DNA of 24,045 bases, taken from IMG/VR virus record IMGVR_UViG_3300020452_001287, positions 1-24,045 of that record. One strand, written 5' to 3'. Positions 19,382 to 24,045 of this stretch are shown here, piece by piece. This DNA comes from a virus. The translations under genes and the position numbers were made by a program. A model generated the notes under the pieces. It was not told where the DNA came from. It was given only the letters and a program-made list of their open reading frames with translations, and searched no databases. Positions within the stretch are counted from its first letter, which is position 1; every line of letters starts with the position of its first letter.

Positions 19382-20018
19382 TCTCGACGGTTCAGTTTCA
19401 GTGGTGCAATGTTCAGACGACGCTGAAAAGCTGATCGTAAAAATTGCCCGAGTAAGCAATCCAAAAAATGAGAGCAACTGGGGAACCGGTCCTAAGTTGT
19501 TGAAATTTTTAATAGATAACAGCCATTGGTCTCCCTTCGAGCACGCTTTTCTGACTGTAAAAATTTTCACTCAGGTTGATATAGCGGCCCAAATTTGTAG
19601 GCACCGCTCCGCTGTTTTCAGTCAATTTTCACAGCGTTATGCAAAGTCAACCTCTGCAACGATGCCAAAATTTAGAGCAAAACATCCCACGAATCGACAG
19701 GCCTCTCTTGATAATTTGCATCCAGAGATTATCGCAAGTGCTGAGGAAACAACGCAGGCACTTTTTGACCAAGCATTCAGTCTCTACGAAAGATTGCTAG
19801 AAAAAGGAGTAGCCAAAGAGTGCGCCCGAAGAATACTTCCACAGGCAACAAATACAAATTTATATATGACAAATAATCTTAGGAATTGGCTGATGTATGT
19901 GGCTGTCAGGACTGACCCCAGCACACAACTTGAGCACAGATTGATTGCTGAGGAAATCAAAAAGATTCTTATTTGGAAATTCCCGATCACATCTGAGGCC
20001 ATGGGATGGCTCGAATAG
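19356..20018 (+). CDS. thyX: flavin-dependent thymidylate synthase
   Basis: 220 residues from ATG at 19356 (MENKNPPVDL). ThyX makes dTMP from dUMP with FAD, NADPH and methylene-tetrahydrofolate. The diagnostic RHR-x7-S motif is present as RHRSAVFSQFS (Arg82, His83, Arg84, Ser92), with SHWSPFEH near residue 60, ARRILPQATNTNLYMTNNLR and DPSTQLEHRLIAEEI towards the end. Length is normal. It is in an operon with the RecB-like nuclease and RusA, and works downstream of dCTP deaminase (via dUTP and dUMP; a dUTPase is not seen in the window). More AT-rich than nrdJ or the integrase. Confidence 0.95.
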   Translation: MENKNPPVDLDGSVSVVQCSDDAEKLIVKIARVSNPKNESNWGTGPKLLKFLIDNSHWSPFEHAFLTVKIFTQVDIAAQICRHRSAVFSQFSQRYAKSTSATMPKFRAKHPTNRQASLDNLHPEIIASAEETTQALFDQAFSLYERLLEKGVAKECARRILPQATNTNLYMTNNLRNWLMYVAVRTDPSTQLEHRLIAEEIKKILIWKFPITSEAMGWLE

Positions 20019-20377
20019 ATTACAGGCCAAGGCTTTTTATTTTAGATATTGAACCCAAGCCAGCAGCCCGCCCCCGCTTCTATAGGGGCAGAGTACACAC
20101 CGAGCCTAAGTACCGCGACTGGCAAATCAGATGCGAACAACTCTTAAGGCCTATGTGGTCAGGCGATCCCTTGGAAAGAGTCCAAAGGATGGAGATGTTG
20201 TTTATCGGAGCAAATCGCAGAATGGATTTAGACAACTGCATAAAAGCTGTCCTTGATGTCTATGTCTCGTGCAAAATACTCCGTAACGATAATTTGGCGG
20301 TTTTGGATTCTCTTTCTGCAAATTATCATCACGCCAAAGATAAAGACCCCTGCATCATCGTCAAAATTTTTGACTAG
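20006..20377 (+). CDS. rusA: RusA-like Holliday junction resolvase
   Basis: 123 residues; the ATG overlaps the end of thyX by 13 nt. RusA enzymes cut four-way DNA junctions as dimers. Seen here: EPKPAARPRF near the N-terminus (the P.P..RPR start of the family), and RMDLDNCIKAVLDVY followed by ILRNDNLAVL. Asp74, Asp76 and Lys80 correspond to the catalytic Asp/Asp/Lys set, and Asp95 to the fourth acidic residue; the usual DD pair is ND. It should resolve recombination or replication intermediates before packaging. Confidence 0.85.
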   Translation: MARIDYRPRLFILDIEPKPAARPRFYRGRVHTEPKYRDWQIRCEQLLRPMWSGDPLERVQRMEMLFIGANRRMDLDNCIKAVLDVYVSCKILRNDNLAVLDSLSANYHHAKDKDPCIIVKIFD

Positions 20378-20407
20378 GTACGATTGATTTAAGCCAAGAA
20401 AACTGAA

Positions 20408-20914
20408 ATGCAGGTTGCACAATCGCCCAACGATTTGCTGTTCAACCTCACAGAAATACGGCCAAAGTATGCGGTAAAACGATTTAGAAAGTCAATAATC
20501 CAGGATTATCCTGGTGATCGTTGTGCTTATTGCGATCGAAAGGCTACTAGCTGGACCATAGATCATGTCATCCCAATCAGCCGTGGGGGTCCAAAATTAA
20601 TGCGCTGGAATATGGTTCGATGCTGTTCTGAATGCAACGGATCAAAAAGTAATCATCAAGTGCTGCCCTGGTGGCGTCCCCAAACGATTTGGGATGAACA
20701 CAGAGAAGAAACACTTTTCTCTTGGATGCGTGAAAATTATTCAAGTGTTGACGCCAGTGCCATGATCGCCTTAGAAGAATCACTAAAAAAAGGCACCCTA
20801 GATGTGGATGCCTTGCATGAACTTAAAAATCCCAAACCCACCAGAGAAGAATATTGGGACTCTTATTGTGCGATTCACTATGACGCGCCGGAGTGTCTAG
20901 TTTATGACTGTTAA
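20408..20914 (+). CDS. HNH endonuclease
   Basis: 168 residues. A zinc-bound HNH core is clear: CAYC (Cys39, Cys42), IDHVIPISRGG (Asp52, His53), WNMVRCCSECNGSK (Asn68, Cys73, Cys76, Asn77, Lys80). The first 35 residues include KRFRKSIIQDY, usual before the CxxC. The 80-residue C-terminal part is acidic and unassigned. Free-standing HNH proteins in phages may be homing nucleases, or cut host or phage DNA. It is the last gene of the rightward operon and lies 16 bp from the convergent gene. Confidence 0.85.
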   Translation: MQVAQSPNDLLFNLTEIRPKYAVKRFRKSIIQDYPGDRCAYCDRKATSWTIDHVIPISRGGPKLMRWNMVRCCSECNGSKSNHQVLPWWRPQTIWDEHREETLFSWMRENYSSVDASAMIALEESLKKGTLDVDALHELKNPKPTREEYWDSYCAIHYDAPECLVYDC

Positions 20915-20930
20915 AGGCAAATTAAACAAT

Positions 20931-21533
20931 TTAGTACTTCAATAAATCTGAGAAACTAATGCACCCTGCCGCCCGTCGTTCTGGGCGAACGCCATCTGGA
21001 TCGGGCAAAGCTGGTAGCAAGTCAGATCGTCGAGTGTGCGTGCTGCCCTTCATTTCTAGGAGCCAGTCCTGCAGCTCGTTTAATTCCTGACAGGTTTCGT
21101 CCAAACTTTGCAGCACATCCAGCAACGGACAACGTTCTGGATATCGGAACCGGTAGCGCTCGAACTGCGCAACGTTCAGATCTCGCCAACCAAACAACGT
21201 GCGCTCAACGTCGTCAATTTCATCGTTCGACATCTGCAGGGTTACTAGACCTTGTCTGAGTGTTGTCCAAAGCGCGACGGGCCCGAGCTGGTGTCGTTCT
21301 CCGATATATCCGTAAGCAAGTCTGATTACGCGGTTAAACCTGGAAACGTCCTCAGGGCTAACCCTTGACGGTTCCGAAGCCTTTAAGGCTGAAGGACTTT
21401 TAACCTGAATCTCTAAAGGTGAGAACCACCGCTGTAGGCCTTTACTAAGCCAAGACCCGGAAAGTACATCCAGATTCACTGAACGTTGAAAATCCTGCGA
21501 GGGCTTAATCAAATTTCGCTTTTTACTAGCCAT
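20931..21533 (-). CDS. hypothetical protein, 200 residues
   Basis: Starts MASKKRNLIKPSQDFQRSVN. No family recognised. The N-terminus is basic; residues 65-175 are mostly helical with several Trp and Leu residues (RLAYGYIGERHQLGP, ERTLFGWRDLNVAQF, LDVLQSLDETCQELNELQDW), and residues 175-200 are Pro/Arg-rich. It is a single-gene unit on the minus strand between two rightward blocks, divergent from the right-end array, with no Shine-Dalgarno before its ATG. A regulatory role would fit the position; the sequence does not show one. Confidence 0.65.
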   Translation of the reverse strand: MASKKRNLIKPSQDFQRSVNLDVLSGSWLSKGLQRWFSPLEIQVKSPSALKASEPSRVSPEDVSRFNRVIRLAYGYIGERHQLGPVALWTTLRQGLVTLQMSNDEIDDVERTLFGWRDLNVAQFERYRFRYPERCPLLDVLQSLDETCQELNELQDWLLEMKGSTHTRRSDLLPALPDPDGVRPERRAAGCISFSDLLKY

Positions 21534-21744
21534 GGAGGGGACTGGCGAGGGGCCAAACGCAAAACCCTGTCGCGTTTGAGTTCTAACCGTAACCCATAGA
21601 GGTCGGCTTTGCAGCCTCTGCCGATTAAATTTCGCAAGACTTAAGAAAGTTAACTGATGGCGTGTTCGATTATTTAATTGGACTTTTTTAGGTTGCGCTT
21701 AACCTGTTCGCTTTTAAGTTGAAAGCTCTCACCTTCTTGAACCA
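21534..21744. promoter_or_regulatory. divergent regulatory region with several inverted repeats
   Basis: 211 bp without a gene. It holds a 7-bp perfect inverted repeat CAAACGC/GCGTTTG (21554-21560 and 21572-21578), two interlocked inverted repeats AGAGG/CCTCT (21598, 21615) and TCGGC/GCCGA (21603, 21620), the short-spacer element GACTT-TTTT-AGGTTG (21681-21695) and the long-spacer element AACCT-N10-AAGTTG (21701-21721). It should control both the 200-residue gene and the right-end array. Confidence 0.55.
21701..21721 (+). promoter_or_regulatory. AACCT-N10-AAGTTG element before the 73-residue gene
   Basis: First of five long-spacer elements in the right-end array; spacer GTTCGCTTTT. It ends 23 bp before the ATG at 21745 and lies 5 bp after a short-spacer element. 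The leader carries no clear Shine-Dalgarno and ends AACCAATG, as in three later genes. Confidence 0.65.
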
Positions 21745-21966
21745 ATGAAAACCGCTACAGCCTGGGACCATGTCTGCTGGGCCAATCAATCGATGAGAGC
21801 CCACGGGGTCCCCTATTGGATCATTCAATGCGCCCCCGGAATGTACGAACTGCGCCGCCTTGATGAGAACGGCTCAAGCTTGGCTGTTGCCTGCACTAAG
21901 AAAGACTCACAAGCGATCGTCAAGTGGGCCAAAAAACTCGCGTGGGTTTTAGATGGCAATTACTAG
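21745..21966 (+). CDS. hypothetical protein, 73 residues (array gene 1)
   Basis: MKTATAWDHVCWANQSMRAH begins a compact soluble protein with an aromatic-rich centre (GVPYWIIQCAPGMYELRRLD) and a C-terminal helix (SQAIVKWAKKLAWVL). The order strand-turn-strand-helix suggests a small alpha/beta fold. No family recognised. It is the first gene of the right-end array and carries the standard upstream element; its 3' end overlaps the next small gene by 14 nt. Confidence 0.65.
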   Translation: MKTATAWDHVCWANQSMRAHGVPYWIIQCAPGMYELRRLDENGSSLAVACTKKDSQAIVKWAKKLAWVLDGNY

Positions 21967-22096
21967 AACCGTTTTTTATGGGATCAGTTTGGCGGTTTTT
22001 GTCTTTGCTCTGACCGCCTTCGAGCCATTGCCCAGAATCGAAGTCTGCCAACGTCTATATGAAGGCCACCCGGATTGTCCAAGGCTCAAGCCTTGA
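21953..22096 (+). CDS. 47-residue signal-anchored or secreted small protein
   Basis: ATG at 21953, TGA at 22094, overlapping the previous gene by 14 nt in another frame. It opens MAITRTVFYGISLAVFVFAL, a basic start plus a 16-residue hydrophobic helix, then TAFEPLPRIEVCQRLYEGHP and DCPRLKP with two cysteines ten residues apart. This is a signal-peptide or signal-anchor plus a short Cys-containing exported tail. The terminator follows within a few bases, which supports a real gene. Function unknown; an envelope target in the host is a reasonable guess. Confidence 0.6.
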   Translation: MAITRTVFYGISLAVFVFALTAFEPLPRIEVCQRLYEGHPDCPRLKP

Positions 22097-22108
22097 GCGA
22101 GGCTTTTT
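22088..22108 (+). terminator. rho-independent terminator
   Basis: AAGCCT-TGAGCG-AGGCTT followed by further T residues; the stem starts inside the last codons of the 47-residue gene. It separates the first array unit from the next. Confidence 0.7.
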
Positions 22109-22158
22109 AGTGGGCCACCTTATGCCGATTCATTGGCTGGCACTTTGTGGCTACTGAG

Positions 22159-22180
22159 CAACCTATAAGCGTTTAAGTTG
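22159..22180 (+). promoter_or_regulatory. CAACCT-N10-AAGTTG element before the 84-residue gene
   Basis: Spacer ATAAGCGTTT, identical to the copies at 22861 and 23409. A conserved TGGCTA lies about 10 bp upstream, and a GGCTGGCACT block, shared with the 22861 copy, precedes that. The gene starts 23 bp downstream. Confidence 0.7.
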
Positions 22181-22202
22181 TTCTCAGTTCAGGGGAGACC
22201 CG

Positions 22203-22457
22203 ATGAAAGTTGAAACGATGCCCGGCGGAATCCACGGACGCAAGGTCTGGGTAGACATGCCCCATATGGCCGATTACTTCCCTGGCGCTGTCATGCGGGC
22301 CGAGTTGATCGACGACCGCTACATGCACCGGGATGCTCGACCCGGTATGGCTTGGGTCCGACAGCTGGCAACTCCAGCCCTGCCGAATCCAGGCGAGGAC
22401 GGGGGATGGGTCAGCGAGCAACCCAGAACGCGAATCGATGCCAATTGGGGTTGGTGA
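22203..22457 (+). CDS. hypothetical protein, 84 residues (array gene 2)
   Basis: MKVETMPGGIHGRKVWVDMP is followed by HMADYFPGAVMRAELIDDRY and a Pro/Gly/Trp-rich end (PNPGEDGGWVSEQPRT, DANWGW). No family recognised. This gene has a real ribosome-binding string (AGGGGAG, 6 bp before ATG), unlike most of its neighbours, and that string can also pair with CCC next to the ATG. It is bounded by its own promoter-like element and a strong terminator, so it is a monocistronic unit. Confidence 0.65.
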   Translation: MKVETMPGGIHGRKVWVDMPHMADYFPGAVMRAELIDDRYMHRDARPGMAWVRQLATPALPNPGEDGGWVSEQPRTRIDANWGW

Positions 22458-22462
22458 CCCCG

Positions 22463-22484
22463 AGCCCCCAAGGGGGCTTTTTTT
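22463..22484 (+). terminator. rho-independent terminator
   Basis: AGCCCCC-AA-GGGGGCT followed by seven T residues: a classic strong terminator directly after the 84-residue gene. Confidence 0.85.
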
Positions 22485-22551
22485 ATGGCCCACGTAAGCT
22501 AGAAAACCGGATGTGTGCCAATTCAAGGCGTGTCCTGTTGTGGCTACTGTT

Positions 22552-22573
22552 TGACTTGTTCGGGTTTAAGTTG
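22552..22573 (+). promoter_or_regulatory. GACTT-N10-AAGTTG element before the 66-residue gene
   Basis: A diverged copy of the array element (spacer GTTCGGGTTT), closer to the 21701 copy in its spacer. GTGGCTACT upstream matches the 22159 copy exactly. The leader then forms a GAGG-CACAG-CCTC hairpin. Confidence 0.6.
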
Positions 22574-22616
22574 TTTTCAACCGAGAGGCACAGCCTCCAC
22601 CCCACCCTTCGCTCCC

Positions 22617-22817
22617 ATGGCTTCCAATTTTCACTGCATCATTCGCCAACAGGGAACCACCGGACCCGAAGGCATCTGGGATCAGTTCTTTGCTAACGAT
22701 CCTGTAGAAGGCAAAGCGACTCTGACTCGCAGGCTTAACCAACTGCCTGGCGGGATGATCCTGACCCTGAGTGGCCCCAAGGCCTACGAGGTCCAGATCT
22801 TCGACCTGAGGGCATGA
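22617..22817 (+). CDS. hypothetical protein, 66 residues (array gene 3)
   Basis: From ATG at 22617 (MASNFHCIIRQQGTTGPEGI). The frame is open 34 codons upstream but that stretch is the promoter and leader. The protein has KATLTRRLNQLPGGMILTLS and GPKAYEVQIFDLRA, an alpha/beta pattern. No family recognised. It has its own upstream element and no Shine-Dalgarno near the ATG. Confidence 0.65.
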   Translation: MASNFHCIIRQQGTTGPEGIWDQFFANDPVEGKATLTRRLNQLPGGMILTLSGPKAYEVQIFDLRA

Positions 22818-22860
22818 GCCCCTGGGACGCTTTGGAGGCTGGCACTCTTTGGCTAGTTTT

Positions 22861-22882
22861 CAACCTATAAGCGTTTAGGTTA
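22861..22882 (+). promoter_or_regulatory. CAACCT-N10-AGGTTA element before the 140-residue gene
   Basis: Identical spacer (ATAAGCGTTT) to the 22159 and 23409 copies. The left and right half-sites (AACCT/AGGTT) are perfectly palindromic here. The leader after it is nearly the same as that of the 23486 gene. Confidence 0.7.
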
Positions 22883-22933
22883 GTTGCAACGGAGGGGACT
22901 CACCCCACCACAACCAACTCTCACCCCAAACCA

Positions 22934-23356
22934 ATGACCAAATTCATCCCCGTCAAAGACGCCCTTAAGGCTCTGGCCGCTGCAGGCCACGACGTACAGA
23001 AGCCCAGCCGCAAGCAAGACCGAGTCGCCGGCTTTGGTGGCCCCCACTATCTGGTGGATGGCGAGTGGATCAACCTCAGCTCAGTCCGCGCCATGGTCGC
23101 CGACCTGGGCCTGGAGAAGAACACCAAGGCCACAGCAGACAAGCCCCGCCGCGAGATCGAAGACATCGCCGAGGCCGTCCGTAATCACCCCAGCTGCCAG
23201 AAGCGGCAAGTCGTGGTCGGCACCTGGGGCGAGCGCAACCTCCACGGCCAGGTTGTCTACGCCTTTCGCATGGTCAGCAAGGAAGGCAAGCAGATCGGCG
23301 GAATGAAGACCCTCCGCGCCATCCGCGAGTGGGCCACCAAGAACGGGGTGATCTGA
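22934..23356 (+). CDS. hypothetical protein, 140 residues (array gene 4)
   Basis: Starts MTKFIPVKDALKALAAAGHD. The first 60 residues (KDALKALAAAGHDVQ, GGPHYLVDGEWINLSSVRAM) look like a small DNA- or protein-binding fold with a helix, a hairpin and a second helix. The rest is basic and helical with a QVVVGTWGERNLHGQVVYAF beta section. No family recognised. The codons are visibly GC-rich compared with thyX or the lysis genes, which suggests a separate origin or strong codon adaptation. Confidence 0.7.
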   Translation: MTKFIPVKDALKALAAAGHDVQKPSRKQDRVAGFGGPHYLVDGEWINLSSVRAMVADLGLEKNTKATADKPRREIEDIAEAVRNHPSCQKRQVVVGTWGERNLHGQVVYAFRMVSKEGKQIGGMKTLRAIREWATKNGVI

Positions 23357-23408
23357 TCAACCCCCTTGGCTGTGCCGGTTGGAGACCTGGCCCAATGTGG
23401 CTAGGCTT

Positions 23409-23430
23409 CAACCTATAAGCGTTTAAGTTG
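23409..23430 (+). promoter_or_regulatory. CAACCT-N10-AAGTTG element before the 106-residue gene
   Basis: The 22 bases equal those at 22159 exactly. GTGGCTA again lies about 10 bp upstream. The following leader is a near copy of the one before the 22934 gene, although the coding sequences are unrelated. Confidence 0.7.
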
Positions 23431-23485
23431 TATTCATCGGGAGGGCACTCACCCCACCGCAACCAACTCTCACCAAATCAAACCA

Positions 23486-23806
23486 ATGCGCAGCCCTTAC
23501 GAGCAATTCAGAGCCCAGCCTCAAACGGTCATCTGTGTTGATGACTTTGTCGAGTTTGGAAAGTCTTTCGCCAAGTTCTCGGGGATGGTCAAAACCCCTA
23601 TTCAGATCACCAAGCCCAATGGCCAGACGATCGAATCAAACGGTTTGCTCTCCATCCACCACCGCTGGCACATCAACCGCCCGGTCCAAGAGATCCAGAT
23701 CTCAACTCTGAATGGCCCCCTTTGTGTACCGGCTGGAACTCAAATTCGCTTTATCAAACCGACCGGAGCCAAGGCGACACGCAAGCCCAGTTCAGCCACC
23801 CACTGA
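23486..23806 (+). CDS. hypothetical protein, 106 residues (array gene 5)
   Basis: MRSPYEQFRAQPQTVICVDD, then FVEFGKSFAKFSGMVKTPIQ, and a beta-rich second half (PVQEIQISTLNGPLCVPAGT, IRFIKPTGAK) with a basic end. No family recognised. It has the standard array element and leader ending AAACCAATG without a Shine-Dalgarno. Its downstream neighbour has no element of its own, so the two are probably one transcript. Confidence 0.65.
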   Translation: MRSPYEQFRAQPQTVICVDDFVEFGKSFAKFSGMVKTPIQITKPNGQTIESNGLLSIHHRWHINRPVQEIQISTLNGPLCVPAGTQIRFIKPTGAKATRKPSSATH

Positions 23807-23813
23807 CCCACCA

Positions 23814-23830
23814 GGGGCCACCACGGCCCC
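23814..23830 (+). other. hairpin between array genes 5 and 6
   Basis: GGGGCC-ACCAC-GGCCCC, a perfect 6-bp GC stem, 29 bp before the ATG at 23859. No T-run follows, so it is not a normal terminator. It occupies the same place as the weaker leader hairpins of the other array genes. Confidence 0.5.
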
Positions 23831-23858
23831 AACTCCTCACCCTCTCGCCCCCAAACCA

Positions 23859-24045
23859 ATGACCAAACTTCAGAGCTACATCGTCAAAACCTTGCCCCCA
23901 GAAATGGGCATGGACACCCTGCGCGAGTCGCTGACCGAGTGGCTGCCATCCGAGACCCTGCCCGATTTTCATTCGTATGGAATCTCATTCCGTCCCCTAT
24001 TTGTCGAGCTAGTCGAGAGCCTGCCAGATCAGACACTCAGCGAAT
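23859..24045 (+). CDS. hypothetical protein (array gene 6), 5' part
   Basis: ATG at 23859, preceded by CCCAAACCA as in other array genes; runs off the right edge after 62 codons. It reads MTKLQSYIVKTLPPEMGMDT, then LRESLTEWLPSETLPDFHSY and SFRPLFVELVESLPDQTL: helical, acidic and leucine-rich. No family recognised. Confidence 0.6.
   Translation, partial: MTKLQSYIVKTLPPEMGMDTLRESLTEWLPSETLPDFHSYGISFRPLFVELVESLPDQTLSE

Noticed and set aside
21598-21624. H-type pseudoknot formed by AGAGG/CCTCT and TCGGC/GCCGA
   Set aside because: The stem order is right, but both crossing loops have zero length, so the two stems could not form together; kept only as alternative hairpins.
22159-22180. TATAAG inside the array element as an ordinary sigma-70 -10 box
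   Set aside because: TATAAG is absent from the copies at 21701, 22552 and 7289, and no consistent -35 hexamer lies 16-18 bp upstream; the conserved half-sites fit better.
1-24045. CRISPR array, insertion sequence, rRNA, photosynthesis genes or restriction-modification system
   Set aside because: No regular direct repeats with unique spacers, no transposase motif, no rRNA-like sequence, no psbA/psbD/hli-like protein and no methyltransferase motif were found.

Overview
The window looks like the genome of a double-stranded DNA phage of marine or freshwater picocyanobacteria (Synechococcus, Cyanobium or Prochlorococcus type), probably one able to integrate. The reasons are the cyanophage style of the tail-fibre proteins at the left end, a 60-residue protein with the MLMYRGVEYP signature of cyanobacterial DUF4278 proteins, a DUF3310 protein, a GH19 endolysin, a monomeric B12-dependent ribonucleotide reductase, ThyX, a family A polymerase, and a tyrosine integrase beside a tRNA-Ala gene. 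Host, taxonomy and lifestyle are inferred. No photosynthesis genes, capsid genes, terminase or phage RNA polymerase lie in the window.

Layout. (1) 1-2222, minus strand: a tightly packed operon of tail or appendage proteins, running off the left edge. (2) 2290-3959, plus strand: a lysis-type block of small membrane proteins, a GH19 endolysin, and two very small proteins. (3) 3956-4781, minus: two related DUF3310-like ORFs and the DUF4278-like protein. (4) 4894-7255: an integration module with tRNA-Ala(GGC), an intergenic array of ten TGGTAGAA-like sites, the integrase, and a convergent excisionase-like gene. (5) 7344-10048, minus: class II ribonucleotide reductase and two small genes. (6) 10154-10506: a divergent pair of tiny genes, one AbrB-like. 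(7) 10460-16530, minus: the core replication operon (primase-helicase, a 117-residue protein, DNA polymerase, two small ORFs, dCTP deaminase, another small ORF). (8) 16669-20914, plus: a possible regulator, a possible ssDNA-binding protein, PD-(D/E)XK nuclease, ThyX, RusA resolvase and HNH nuclease. (9) 20931-21533, minus: an unknown 200-residue protein. (10) 21745 to the right edge, plus: a row of small unknown genes, most with its own copy of the same promoter-like element and leader.

How the parts fit. Regions 5, 7 and 8 give a nearly complete DNA replication, dNTP supply and recombination set: primase-helicase, polymerase, candidate SSB, nuclease and resolvase for DNA, and nrdJ, dcd and thyX for dTTP and the other dNTPs. 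Region 4 supplies site-specific recombination.

The most interesting structure is regulatory. An inverted-repeat element with half-sites RACYT and ARGTT recurs upstream of genes in at least ten places, with only two spacings. A 4-bp spacer occurs before nrdJ, the primase operon, the candidate SSB gene and the start of the right-end array. A 10-bp spacer occurs before the excisionase-like gene and five right-end small genes. In the right-end array the promoter and leader are conserved while the coding sequences are unrelated, as expected of an early or host-takeover module built from promoter-gene cassettes. The ten-site repeat array between the tRNA and the integrase start codon is the second clear unexplained structure.
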